Notes under the pieces: model-generated
What the model saw: the letters and a program-made list of their open reading frames with translations, nothing else
Databases searched by the model: none
Told to the model about the DNA's origin: nothing
Shown: positions 16,101-21,560 of the stretch, piece after piece
Position numbering within the stretch: position 1 is the first letter of the stretch
Layout: each line of letters opens with the position of its first letter
Position numbers and translations under genes: made by a program
Assembly: GCA_001871445.1 (NCBI GenBank)
Contig: MNVD01000013.1
Span: 1 to 39,101, forward strand
DNA length: 39,101 nt
DNA from: Candidatus Magasanikbacteria bacterium CG1_02_41_34
Lineage (GTDB): Bacteria > Patescibacteriota > Patescibacteriia > Magasanikbacterales > UBA922
Reading direction: 5' to 3'

Positions 16101-16186
16101 CTATCTTTGTAGGGCGGCAAAAAATCTACCGTTGTCTTATCAGCAAAGGATTTAAAGCCGTGGAGTTCTATTGATTTGAGGTACAT
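13103..16186 (-). CDS. smc: Chromosome segregation ATPase SMC
   Basis: SMC forms the dimeric, DNA-embracing ATPase core of condensin. The 1027-residue protein has the Walker A motif GPNGSGKS at residues 37-44, long coiled coils on both sides of a hinge (about 400-545), the ABC signature LSGGERT at 930 and Walker B FVFLDE near 955. It is somewhat shorter than the usual 1150-1200 residues, through shorter coils. In the C-terminal head, between EADLIEIYGE and the NPPGKK stretch, there is an added acidic loop of about 45 residues (near 865-910) that contains SAQGGSA coded by a palindromic repeat. No scpA/scpB lie in the window. A -10 element at 16227-16232 suggests its own promoter, but it also follows the ftsZ-like pair. 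Confidence 0.96.
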   Translation of the reverse strand: MYLKSIELHGFKSFADKTTVDFLPPYKDRQSITAIVGPNGSGKSNISDAIRWVLGEQSVKQLRGKKTADVIFAGSATKGPMSVASVSLNFDNSDHKAPIDYEDLVITRNLYRSGDSEYLINGAAVRLIDLQILLAKAQFAHGSYSVIGQGTIDRMLLQSPLERKAFFDEAAGIKEFQIKRHQSFLKLRKSKEYIDQASLLLHEITPRLKLLSRQVKKLEQRKEVELALRELQEGYYLTLGGHYSMSLEKGRSELLSIQKTYDALSGSLSSIQIELAALAQGASREEVFAELQRAYNDAQNNKHALERERAILSGRMQTAYSQAGKQNIGWLERKRDEVEEKVTSLSEDIMRIQKEEEDFETKRMVAIKKMQEVTLDMQGLHRKKQELERLLREAETQTSVFQYTGLRAVEAILSERRRFGGVLGAVAQLARVPVEYQLALDIAAGAHLTSIVVEDERVAESCIRYLRESRLGYATFLPLTKIRGRHISQDIEALLGKKGVVGLALDIVTYDEKFEDIFSYALGDTLIVDDIETAREIGVGRVRMVTLDGDILEKSGSMKGGFRKQKSTGLSFSQESMYGSQHNEEAIKEELLAIDNKLTDVTATHKQADEALRTIDTDIGKRTNKRELLESQKHEIDKEKAGFEQELSLSSMSEGDYNQAMKTLQKERDTIDTTLGGAENNLSQAQKKIDAFNEEEEKKRKRVFALQDEMQGMQTSLNAISEQRNILQVEIAKLETKMEDLEEEIYHELHLSLAEVINRVESSLTIDKLEGVQVEIDKLKYKLSLIGGIDQEVVDEYEETKARHGDLSMQLDDMTKTAKDLETLIAELDEMMRKKRKKAFKQIKAEFKRYFVTLFEGGEADLIEIYGEESAQGGSALDETGEEELLVEDDLLDEEDDAKSRRKKRGKEILQGIDVKANPPGKKIKNIQSLSGGERTMVSIALVCAILRTNPSPFVFLDEVEAALDEANTLRFTNILQELATASQFILITHNRVSMHAADALYGVTMGNDGMSRLLSVKLGDVDNVSQ
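13558..13579. repeat. Diverged copy of the hisS palindrome, inside smc
   Basis: AGGCGGATCC, then ACCTTGGGCGGA, matches the hisS palindrome (9964-9991) with two changes over 22 bases. It is in frame and codes for part of SAQGGSA in an acidic loop of the SMC head. Confidence 0.7.
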
Positions 16187-16226
16187 GGAGGAAAATAATC
16201 AGTATTCCAGAATCAGAAACCAGTCT

Positions 16227-16235
16227 ATTATAGCA
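16227..16235 (-). promoter_or_regulatory. Extended -10 promoter of smc
   Basis: TGCTATAAT on the minus strand lies about 40 bases before the smc ATG. The -35 region 17 bp upstream (ATGGTA) is poor, so the extended -10 would have to carry it. Confidence 0.45.
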
Positions 16236-16280
16236 AATATGGTATATGATACCATGGAGATAACTTCTCTCACAAGGTAA

Positions 16281-17192
16281 CTAGCCACCTATAATTACAA
16301 TCTTAACATTGTTTTTTAATTTTTTATCCTCTACAACACCAAAAATAATTCTAGCATGCTCATCTAAATGATCTTGTATTTTTTCTCCGATAGTCTGTAT
16401 TTCCTCTAAAAGCATATCTTTCCCAACATGAATGACATATAACGCTTTTTTTATTTTTGATAATTTTATATCTAAAATGGAATCTGTAAACATGTTTTCT
16501 GTAAGAGAAGCAATCTCTTTTTTTGATCCTTCAACACTACTAAAATAAAGCATACCAACATCCTGCACCGTTGTTTTCAAATCTGAAAAATCAACATTTA
16601 TAATCCCAAATTGCATAACAAGATCGGCAAGAAGCTGCATCATGTGAACTATTACCCTGTCTACCTGCTGTAATCCTTCATTTGCCGATTCTCCTTTTGC
16701 CAAAATTTTATCACTATTGATGCATAATACTCCATCTACGACTTTTTCCAGTATCTCTTTTCCTTCTTCTTTATATACCTTCTTTTTCTTGCCCTCAAAG
16801 AGAAATGGTGTAGCACTCACATAAAACACAAGAGTGTCAGTCTGTTTTGCGATCTCTGCGATATCGGCAGACTGCCGTACATTTATTGGGTTGGATATAT
16901 TCCCAAGTATAAACATTATATCTGTTTCAGAAGACACTTTCTTGATCTCATTTGATTTACCACACAGAGCATCCACTTTTTCATGAGGAAGTGCCTCTGC
17001 AAGCAAATAATTTTCTGGTAATTCTATTTGTTCCCGTATATCTTTTCCATATCGCAAGGATTTTTGCGTACCAATAGACACCAAACGTATCCCTTTTTCT
17101 TCCAAGGAAACAAGTCTATTTAGAATATTTGTTCCCCTCCCCCCAATAGAAACGACAGTCGTATTGAGAGAAAATTTTTTTTTAGATGTCAT
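16281..17192 (-). CDS. Degenerate FtsZ-like protein (predicted non-GTP-binding)
   Basis: The 303 residues align end to end with the FtsZ core. The T1 loop is kept in outline (IGGRGTNILNRL against VGGGGGNAVEHM in E. coli). TPFLFEGKKKK and EEGKEILEKVVDGVLCINSDKIL match the central region, INVDFSDLKTTVQDVG matches the T7 synergy loop with its N and both D residues, and the end IIFGVVEDKKLKNNVKIVIIGG matches the C-terminal domain. The nucleotide loops are lost: T2 NTD reads GTQ, T3 GAGANP is absent, and the T4 tubulin signature GGGTGTG reads NISNPINV. FtsZ's disordered tail is missing. The ATG lies one base after the stop of the upstream membrane gene, so they are coupled. It is inferred to act on true FtsZ filaments. 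The pair is visibly A/T-richer than its neighbours. Confidence 0.75.
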   Translation of the reverse strand: MTSKKKFSLNTTVVSIGGRGTNILNRLVSLEEKGIRLVSIGTQKSLRYGKDIREQIELPENYLLAEALPHEKVDALCGKSNEIKKVSSETDIMFILGNISNPINVRQSADIAEIAKQTDTLVFYVSATPFLFEGKKKKVYKEEGKEILEKVVDGVLCINSDKILAKGESANEGLQQVDRVIVHMMQLLADLVMQFGIINVDFSDLKTTVQDVGMLYFSSVEGSKKEIASLTENMFTDSILDIKLSKIKKALYVIHVGKDMLLEEIQTIGEKIQDHLDEHARIIFGVVEDKKLKNNVKIVIIGG

Positions 17193-17193
17193 A

Positions 17194-17871
17194 TTATTTT
17201 ATATTAGTTGATGTAGAGAAATTATATAAAAGTAACCAATTATTATAATCGTTCATGTTTGATTCATAGTCAAAATCTGAAACGACCCAATATCCTTCAA
17301 GTCTATTTTCACCGCTAACATAGTCAATACCGGGAATAGAAAAAAATTTACTCATTAAAGTATTTCTATATCTACCACCTTTTTCTATTCTATACTCAAC
17401 TGCCACCATATATACAAATAGTTTTTTATCAGGTAAAGGATATGAGAATGTCATTGTTACCCTGTTCCCTTCTTGAACTAGACTAGATAGCTCTAAATTT
17501 TTTGAAGACTCAAAAGCATCTATTAATGGAGAAAACAAATGAAATTTCTCGCTGTATTCGTCTCCATCTTTATTTGATAAATTAAGTTTGGCGTATGTTT
17601 CTGTTATATCTTCTAAAGATATAGGTACCAATTGCCTATTCTCAATAATATTTACTATGACATCCTTATCCGATACAGATAGTATATCTTTGTATTTCCC
17701 TTCCCCTATATAGGGATTACCCAATAAAAGAGAGTACGCAAAGTATCTACCCAAAGTAATAGCATCAGTTTCATTTGACTCCGTTGGTATATATTTGGTT
17801 TGATTATAAAAAGTCACTATGAGTAAAAAAATACAAGAAACTAGAAGGTATATTATTTTATTGACTCTCAT
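17194..17871 (-). CDS. Single-pass membrane protein coupled to the FtsZ-like gene
   Basis: I do not recognise this 225-residue protein. Residues about 5-22 are one transmembrane helix (IIYLLVSCIFLLIVTFY) with a short positive N-terminus, so the remaining 200 residues should be outside the membrane. The exported part has beta-like stretches (VTMTFSYPLP, FVYMVAVEYRIEKGGRY) and ends in Asn, Ser and Thr. The frame could extend to 17985, but the promoter at 17918-17946 favours the ATG at 17871. The TAA stop is separated from the FtsZ-like ATG by one base. By context it may anchor or sense for its partner; no function can be assigned from sequence. Confidence 0.65.
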   Translation of the reverse strand: MRVNKIIYLLVSCIFLLIVTFYNQTKYIPTESNETDAITLGRYFAYSLLLGNPYIGEGKYKDILSVSDKDVIVNIIENRQLVPISLEDITETYAKLNLSNKDGDEYSEKFHLFSPLIDAFESSKNLELSSLVQEGNRVTMTFSYPLPDKKLFVYMVAVEYRIEKGGRYRNTLMSKFFSIPGIDYVSGENRLEGYWVVSDFDYESNMNDYNNWLLLYNFSTSTNIK

Positions 17872-17917
17872 ACAATTTTTTGCATATGATATATGCACTA
17901 TAGTAGTTATTATTTTT

Positions 17918-17946
17918 ATAATAACATGAAAAAAAAACTTAAACAA
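17918..17946 (-). promoter_or_regulatory. Promoter of the membrane protein / FtsZ-like unit
   Basis: TTGTTT (17941-17946), 17 bp, TATTAT (17918-17923) on the minus strand, preceded by TGT. The leader would be about 40 nt. Confidence 0.45.
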
Positions 17947-18007
17947 CAAAAAAATGGCTCTATTTAGAGTAATTTTTGTGTTCAAAGCAATATTTCATAT
18001 TCTTACC

Positions 18008-18036
18008 TTGACACTTTTTCTAAAATAGTGTAGATT
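18008..18036 (+). promoter_or_regulatory. Promoter of the DHH phosphoesterase gene
   Basis: TTGACA (18008-18013), 17 bp, TAGATT (18031-18036) on the plus strand. The leader would be about 73 nt. Confidence 0.55.
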
Positions 18037-18116
18037 CATATGCTTGTCTTTCTTCGCTCACATATTATAGTAAAGAGGCCCAGTGACGAGTTCCAAGTCC
18101 CTAGGCCCAGATATAT

Positions 18117-19127
18117 ATGCCAAAACGGGTAGCCACCCACATTTTCAAGGCCATCCAGGCAGCAAGAAAGATTCTCCTTGTGTCTCACAAAAATCCAGAC
18201 GGAGACACCCTGGGATCGCTCGCTGCAATGATGCAATACCTTCGCCATATCGAAAAACCACATGTGGCATTTTGTGCTACCGATATTTCTCCGTCACTGA
18301 TGTTTTTGCCACACATCGACTATGTGACGCATACACCGACCGTGTGGGATGATAAAGATATTGATCTCGTGATTGTATTTGATTCATCCAGTCCAGACTA
18401 TGCTGGGGTAGAACACTTGCTCCCGATTATGAAAGAACGTGGTGCACAGATCGCAAATATTGATCATCACAATACCAATCTTCAATACGGAGATTTCAAC
18501 CTCGTCCTGCCAAAAGCAAGCTCTACCACTGAAATAGTGCATGATTTTTTTGCGCACAATAAAGTAACAATCACACCAGCAATGGCAACATGTCTCCTCA
18601 CAGGGATCATTACCGATACAGGAAACTTTACCAATGCAGCGACCACAAAACACTCGATGAATATTGCAAGTAAACTGATTGAAAAAGGCGGCAACATGGC
18701 ACTCATTCAAGGATGGGTCCTGAAAGATAAGACTATCAATGGACTCAAACTCTGGGGCACCGTACTCAGCCGCATGGCACATCATGAAAAACTCGATATT
18801 GTCTACACGTATGTCACAAAAGAAGATATAGCAAAACACGGCGTGACCGAACACGAAGTCGAAGGCATTGCAAACTTTATGAATAATATAAAGGATGGAC
18901 GTGCTGGCATGATATTGAAAGAAACAGAAGACGGCAATTTCAAAGGAAGCTTTCGTACGACGCATGACCATGTCGATGTATCAGCATTTGCAAAACTCTT
19001 TGGTGGCGGTGGACACAAAAAAGCAGCAGGCTTTTCTGTAGAAGGACCACTTGAACATGCTATCGAACATATTTTTGAAAAAATTCGTCTTTTTGAAAAC
19101 GGAGAACTTGCACTTGCTGAGGTATAG
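18117..19127 (+). CDS. nrnA: DHH/DHHA1 phosphoesterase, NrnA-like (oligoribonuclease/pAp phosphatase)
   Basis: The 336-residue cytoplasmic enzyme belongs to the family that degrades very short RNAs and 3'-phosphoadenosine 5'-phosphate. The DHH domain starts with KILLVSHKNPDGDTLGS (metal-binding Asp residues), continues with VIVFDSSSPD and the family motif NIDHHNTN. The C-terminal DHHA1 domain carries the substrate-binding motif FGGGGHKKAAGF near residue 300. Length is normal for NrnA. It is divergent from the FtsZ-like unit and is followed closely by a toxin-antitoxin promoter. Annotation as NrnA rather than another DHH protein rests on the motif set and length. Confidence 0.88.
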   Translation: MPKRVATHIFKAIQAARKILLVSHKNPDGDTLGSLAAMMQYLRHIEKPHVAFCATDISPSLMFLPHIDYVTHTPTVWDDKDIDLVIVFDSSSPDYAGVEHLLPIMKERGAQIANIDHHNTNLQYGDFNLVLPKASSTTEIVHDFFAHNKVTITPAMATCLLTGIITDTGNFTNAATTKHSMNIASKLIEKGGNMALIQGWVLKDKTINGLKLWGTVLSRMAHHEKLDIVYTYVTKEDIAKHGVTEHEVEGIANFMNNIKDGRAGMILKETEDGNFKGSFRTTHDHVDVSAFAKLFGGGGHKKAAGFSVEGPLEHAIEHIFEKIRLFENGELALAEV

Positions 19128-19133
19128 CGTTCA

Positions 19134-19162
19134 TTGACATGGCGTACACTCACGCATATACT
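19134..19162 (+). promoter_or_regulatory. Promoter of the RelE toxin-antitoxin pair
   Basis: TTGACA (19134-19139), 17 bp, TATACT (19157-19162), full consensus at -35. The predicted start of transcription is about 2 bases before the antitoxin ATG, implying a leaderless mRNA. Confidence 0.75.
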
Positions 19163-19170
19163 ATAGGCAT

Positions 19171-19368
19171 ATGTATACATTACCTGTCACAATTTCAAAA
19201 TTAAAAAGAAAACTGCATATAGAGGTAGATGCAGACAAGTTTGAACGCCTTGCCGCAATTTTTGGGTTATTCAACAAAAATTTTCTTCAGAGTGTTGATA
19301 ACGCCGAAGAAGAATATTCATCAGGAGATGTAGAACAGATTTCTTCTCTCAAAGACCTTGCATCATAA
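19171..19368 (+). CDS. Putative antitoxin of a RelE-type pair
   Basis: The 65-residue protein starts with a beta strand likely to pair in a dimer (YTLPVTISKLKRKLHIEVD), followed by a helix (ADKFERLAAIFGLF) and an acidic tail. This size and layout fit antitoxins, but I cannot name the family. It lies 20 bases upstream of a clear RelE-type toxin and shares its transcript. No ribosome binding site is seen, in line with a leaderless start. Confidence 0.7.
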   Translation: MYTLPVTISKLKRKLHIEVDADKFERLAAIFGLFNKNFLQSVDNAEEEYSSGDVEQISSLKDLAS

Positions 19369-19388
19369 TCAAAACACATAGGAGGGGT

Positions 19389-19655
19389 ATGACTATTTTG
19401 ATCACAAAAGAATTCAAAAAACGATATAAAAAATTACAACGAACGATTCAAGCTAAAGCAGAAAAGCAAGAACAGCTTTTCCGTGCCAATCCGTTTCATC
19501 CATCACTTCATACAGAAAAATTGAAACCTCGACATAATGAAATTTGGAGTATACGTATTGATAAAAAGTATAGAATCATTTTTCGTTTTGTTGATGGGGA
19601 GACTATTTTGTTTTTGACAGTAGGATCTCACGATTGGATATATAATTTTACATAA
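19389..19655 (+). CDS. RelE/ParE-family toxin
   Basis: The 88-residue protein shows the RelE/ParE pattern: an N-terminal Lys-rich helix pair (KEFKKRYKKLQRTIQAKAEK), the segment LHTEKLKPRHNEIWSIRIDKKYRIIFRF and a C-terminal strand with FLTVGSHDWIY. Toxins of this fold cut mRNA at the ribosome or poison gyrase; the His near the end (GSHDWIY) is common in the YoeB/RelE-like group. A strong GGAGGGG ribosome binding site precedes the ATG, so the toxin may be translated on its own. A terminator overlaps the stop. Confidence 0.87.
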   Translation: MTILITKEFKKRYKKLQRTIQAKAEKQEQLFRANPFHPSLHTEKLKPRHNEIWSIRIDKKYRIIFRFVDGETILFLTVGSHDWIYNFT

Positions 19656-19681
19656 AAAAACAGCTTGCAAGCTGTTTTTTT
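19654..19681 (+). terminator. Terminator of the toxin-antitoxin operon
   Basis: A perfect palindrome, CAGCTTGCAAGCTG, sits between an A-run and a T-run and overlaps the toxin stop codon. It could work in both directions. Confidence 0.85.
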
Positions 19682-19741
19682 ATATTATATGTTTTCGTCT
19701 TTTTCAAAATCTGCAAAGACTCATCAGTTTCGATATCATCG

Positions 19742-19793
19742 AAAAAACACACGCGACCCTGCAACACGATACCGAAGCATCGTGGCAGAGTCG
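19742..19793 (-). terminator. Terminator of GC-rich cassette 2
   Basis: On the minus strand CGACTCTGC and ACGAT pair with ATCGT and GCAGGGTCG around a C(TTCG)G tetraloop, followed by a TTTTTT run. Confidence 0.8.
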
Positions 19794-19796
19794 CTA

Positions 19797-19808
19797 CAAG
19801 AGAACATG
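19797..19808. repeat. Left 12-bp inverted repeat of cassette 2
   Basis: CAAGAGAACATG here is the exact reverse complement of 20377-20388. The copies lie in the 3' and 5' untranslated parts of the cassette gene. Confidence 0.75.
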
Positions 19809-19817
19809 CGCGAGGCG

Positions 19818-20300
19818 CTAGTAGAGGTAGCGTACCACCTCGAACGTCTCGATTACGCCTGGTTGTGGCGCAATCGGGATGAACTTCGACGTGTGAACGC
19901 CTCCGCCCAGCCCATCGAATTGGAAGACGTAGTCTTCCGTGTCCATGGTGAGGAAGGCCCCACCGTAGACGCCACCGTCTCCGGTCACGCCGAGAACCTC
20001 GATCTCGAAGATCAGTCCGGCGTAGACCTCCACGGAGATCTCGCCGGAAAACTCGTACTCGAAGAGCGCGATGTCCGGGTCGACGGGATCCCAGACCTGC
20101 TGGGCGAAGCCGGCCTCGTTGACCACGGTCAACCGACAAGTCGAGATACACTCGACCCACGCCAAGGGCGGGGTGGTGGTCTCGACGGTCGGCACCGTCT
20201 CGTCGACCTGCGCGGGGCAGGGGGCGACGGTGTCGGTGTCGTCGACGCAGGCGACGAAGGTGAGGGCGAGGGCAAGGGTGGCGGTGAAGATCGAACGCAT
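19818..20300 (-). CDS. GC-rich orphan secreted lipoprotein (cassette 2)
   Basis: I do not recognise the function of this 160-residue protein. It starts with a lipoprotein-type signal (MRSIFTATLALALTFVAC, Cys18 in the lipobox), followed by an acidic Thr/Pro/Val linker (to about 45). A beta-rich domain with two Cys (ECISTCR) and segments such as VEVYAGLIFEIEVLGVTGDGG follows. The ATG at 20300 follows GGGAG at the right distance. A line of this gene (20161-20220) counts 45 G/C in 60. The opposite strand also has a long open frame, but it lacks a signal peptide, a promoter and a ribosome binding site. The gene has its own promoter, a +1 palindrome, 12-bp flanking inverted repeats and a terminator, so it looks like a transferred cassette. 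Confidence 0.72.
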   Translation of the reverse strand: MRSIFTATLALALTFVACVDDTDTVAPCPAQVDETVPTVETTTPPLAWVECISTCRLTVVNEAGFAQQVWDPVDPDIALFEYEFSGEISVEVYAGLIFEIEVLGVTGDGGVYGGAFLTMDTEDYVFQFDGLGGGVHTSKFIPIAPQPGVIETFEVVRYLY

Positions 20301-20376
20301 CGGTTTTCTCCCAGTGATGCGGATGAACGCAGCGCTTGGACCTATTCCAAACACAACGTATTCACCGCACCACACA

Positions 20377-20388
20377 CATGTTCTCTTG
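20377..20388. repeat. Right 12-bp inverted repeat of cassette 2
   Basis: CATGTTCTCTTG is the partner of 19797-19808 and lies in the 5' untranslated part of the cassette transcript. Confidence 0.75.
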
Positions 20389-20404
20389 CATTGTAAATAG
20401 CATG

Positions 20405-20433
20405 TCAAAATAGGTACTTATGTCCTATTTTGA
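20405..20433 (-). promoter_or_regulatory. Palindromic operator or 5' hairpin of cassette 2
   Basis: TCAAAATAGG, 9 bases, CCTATTTTGA is a perfect 10-bp inverted repeat starting at the predicted transcription start. The 10-9-10 layout resembles CIRCE-like operators in spacing, not in sequence. It may be a repressor site or an mRNA 5' stem-loop. Confidence 0.6.
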
Positions 20434-20440
20434 ACGGGAG

Positions 20441-20469
20441 AATATAGCATAAAACACAACTTTTGTCAA
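20441..20469 (-). promoter_or_regulatory. Promoter of cassette 2
   Basis: TTGACA (20464-20469), 17 bp ending in TGC, TATATT (20441-20446) on the minus strand. It is a strong A/T-rich promoter in front of a GC-rich gene. Confidence 0.75.
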
Positions 20470-20506
20470 GTGTATAACTAAAAAAATTGCCTTATGTTAA
20501 TATTAA

Positions 20507-20630
20507 AATCATTTCCCTCCCCTTACGAAGGGGAGGGTTAGGGTGGGGTTATCGCATTACCACTTTTCTTACTTCTATGGAACCTCCCCTGCCCCCTCCT
20601 TCGTAAGGAGGGGAACGTTCTGGAATGATT
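20507..20630. repeat. MITE-like inverted-repeat element upstream of clpP
   Basis: AATCATT at 20507-20513 is matched by AATGATT at 20624-20630. Inside, each half holds its own GC-rich hairpin: CCCTCCCC-TTACGAA-GGGGAGGG on the left and CCCCTCCTTCGTAAGGAGGGG on the right, and the halves are roughly complementary (GGGTGGGGTT against AACCTCCCC). There is no coding sequence. The gene-free stretch 20409-20719 holds this element plus the cassette 2 and clpP promoters. Confidence 0.7.
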
Positions 20631-20665
20631 ATCACTCTATTGACAAGACTGACAACTCTACATTA

Positions 20666-20674
20666 TGCTATACT
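20666..20674 (+). promoter_or_regulatory. Extended -10 promoter of clpP
   Basis: TGCTATACT lies about 45 bases before the clpP ATG. The hexamer 17 bp upstream is poor. Two TGACA stretches lie further up. Confidence 0.5.
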
Positions 20675-20719
20675 ATATAAATAATGTTTGTTGTTTATTG
20701 CTAATTGTTTATTGACTCT

Positions 20720-21304
20720 ATGAATTCTCAATACCTCATTCCAACAGTTATCGAAAAAACGTCTCACGGTGAACGTGCATACGATATTTATTCTCGCCTT
20801 CTCACGGATCGCATTGTCTTTCTTGGTAGTGAGATAGATGATGGCGTTGCCAATACCGTTATTGCACAACTCCTCTTCCTTGCAAATCAAGATGCTGAAA
20901 AAGATATCAAGCTTTATATCAACTCCCCTGGTGGTTCTGTGACTGCAGGCATGGCAATTTATGACACCATGCAGTTCGTAAAACCGAACGTTTCAACAAT
21001 TTGTATTGGTATGGCTGCAAGTATGGGATCAGTCCTCCTCGCAGCAGGAGAAAAAGGAAAACGCTTTGTCCTCCCAAATAGTGAAGTCATGATCCACCAA
21101 GTCCTCGGTGGCACACAAGGACAAGCAAGTGATATTCAGATTCATGCAGAACGTATTATCAAAATGAAAAAACATTTGAATGAAATTCTTGCAAAGCATA
21201 GCGGACAGACATTTGAAAAGGTAGAAAAGGACGCAGATAGAGATTACTTCATGTCAGCAGAAGAGGCAGTGACGTATGGACTTGCTGATAAAGTTATCAG
21301 TTAG
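20720..21304 (+). CDS. clpP: ATP-dependent Clp protease proteolytic subunit
   Basis: The 194-residue serine protease forms the barrel-shaped chamber that degrades unfolded proteins fed by a Clp ATPase. The catalytic triad is visible: Ser101 in GMAASMGS, His126 in MIHQ and Asp171 in the EKDADRD stretch. YINSPGGSV and the terminal [15 protein letters not shown] also match. A TTG at 20705 is in frame, but the ATG at 20720 gives the normal N-terminus. Its TAG stop (21302-21304) is the first three bases of a 26-bp inverted repeat. No clpX lies in the window. Confidence 0.95.
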   Translation: MNSQYLIPTVIEKTSHGERAYDIYSRLLTDRIVFLGSEIDDGVANTVIAQLLFLANQDAEKDIKLYINSPGGSVTAGMAIYDTMQFVKPNVSTICIGMAASMGSVLLAAGEKGKRFVLPNSEVMIHQVLGGTQGQASDIQIHAERIIKMKKHLNEILAKHSGQTFEKVEKDADRDYFMSAEEAVTYGLADKVIS

Positions 21305-21560
21305 TACGAATCACGTAACACGTAACAATCTTACTATGAACGGCTAGATACATTGCAACGGAAGATTGCGCTTTGCTAAGATTACATCGTAAAAAGAAGG
21401 ACATGCATGATATGTATGCCCTTCTTTGCATGTAACATAATCTTCTAATCTTTTTCACCAAAGGTGAAATAAAGTCTTAACGAAGCGTAATCTTGCTCCG
21501 CAAGTTTTATTACATCTAAAGCACGTTGGTTAAGTGTTACGTGTTACGTGATTCGTACTA
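21302..21560. repeat. 259-bp inverted-repeat element between convergent clpP and permease genes
   Basis: Perfect 26-bp inverted repeats lie at 21302-21327 and 21535-21560, beginning TAGTACGAATCACGTAAC at each end. The interior is also partly self-complementary (AAAGAAGG...CCTTCTTT around ATGCATGATATGTAT; AAGATTACAT against ATGTAACATAATCTT). No coding sequence is visible. The first three bases of each end (TAG) are the stop codons of clpP and of the permease gene. It is probably a MITE-like insertion that also ends both transcripts. Confidence 0.8.

Noticed and set aside
17872-17985. Longer start of the membrane protein gene upstream of the FtsZ-like gene
   Set aside because: It begins with a TTG and lies across the better promoter at 17918-17946; the extra residues are A/T-driven hydrophobic sequence without a ribosome binding site.
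19665-20396. A long plus-strand open frame (243 codons) over the GC-rich lipoprotein gene
   Set aside because: It is opposite to a frame with a signal peptide, lipobox, SD, promoter and terminator. Its own start lies in the toxin terminator and its sequence is low-complexity Gly/Asp/Arg, as expected from GC-rich antisense.
20405-20433. A true CIRCE element bound by HrcA
   Set aside because: Only the 9-base spacing agrees; the arms do not match the TTAGCACTC consensus, and the downstream gene is not a chaperone.
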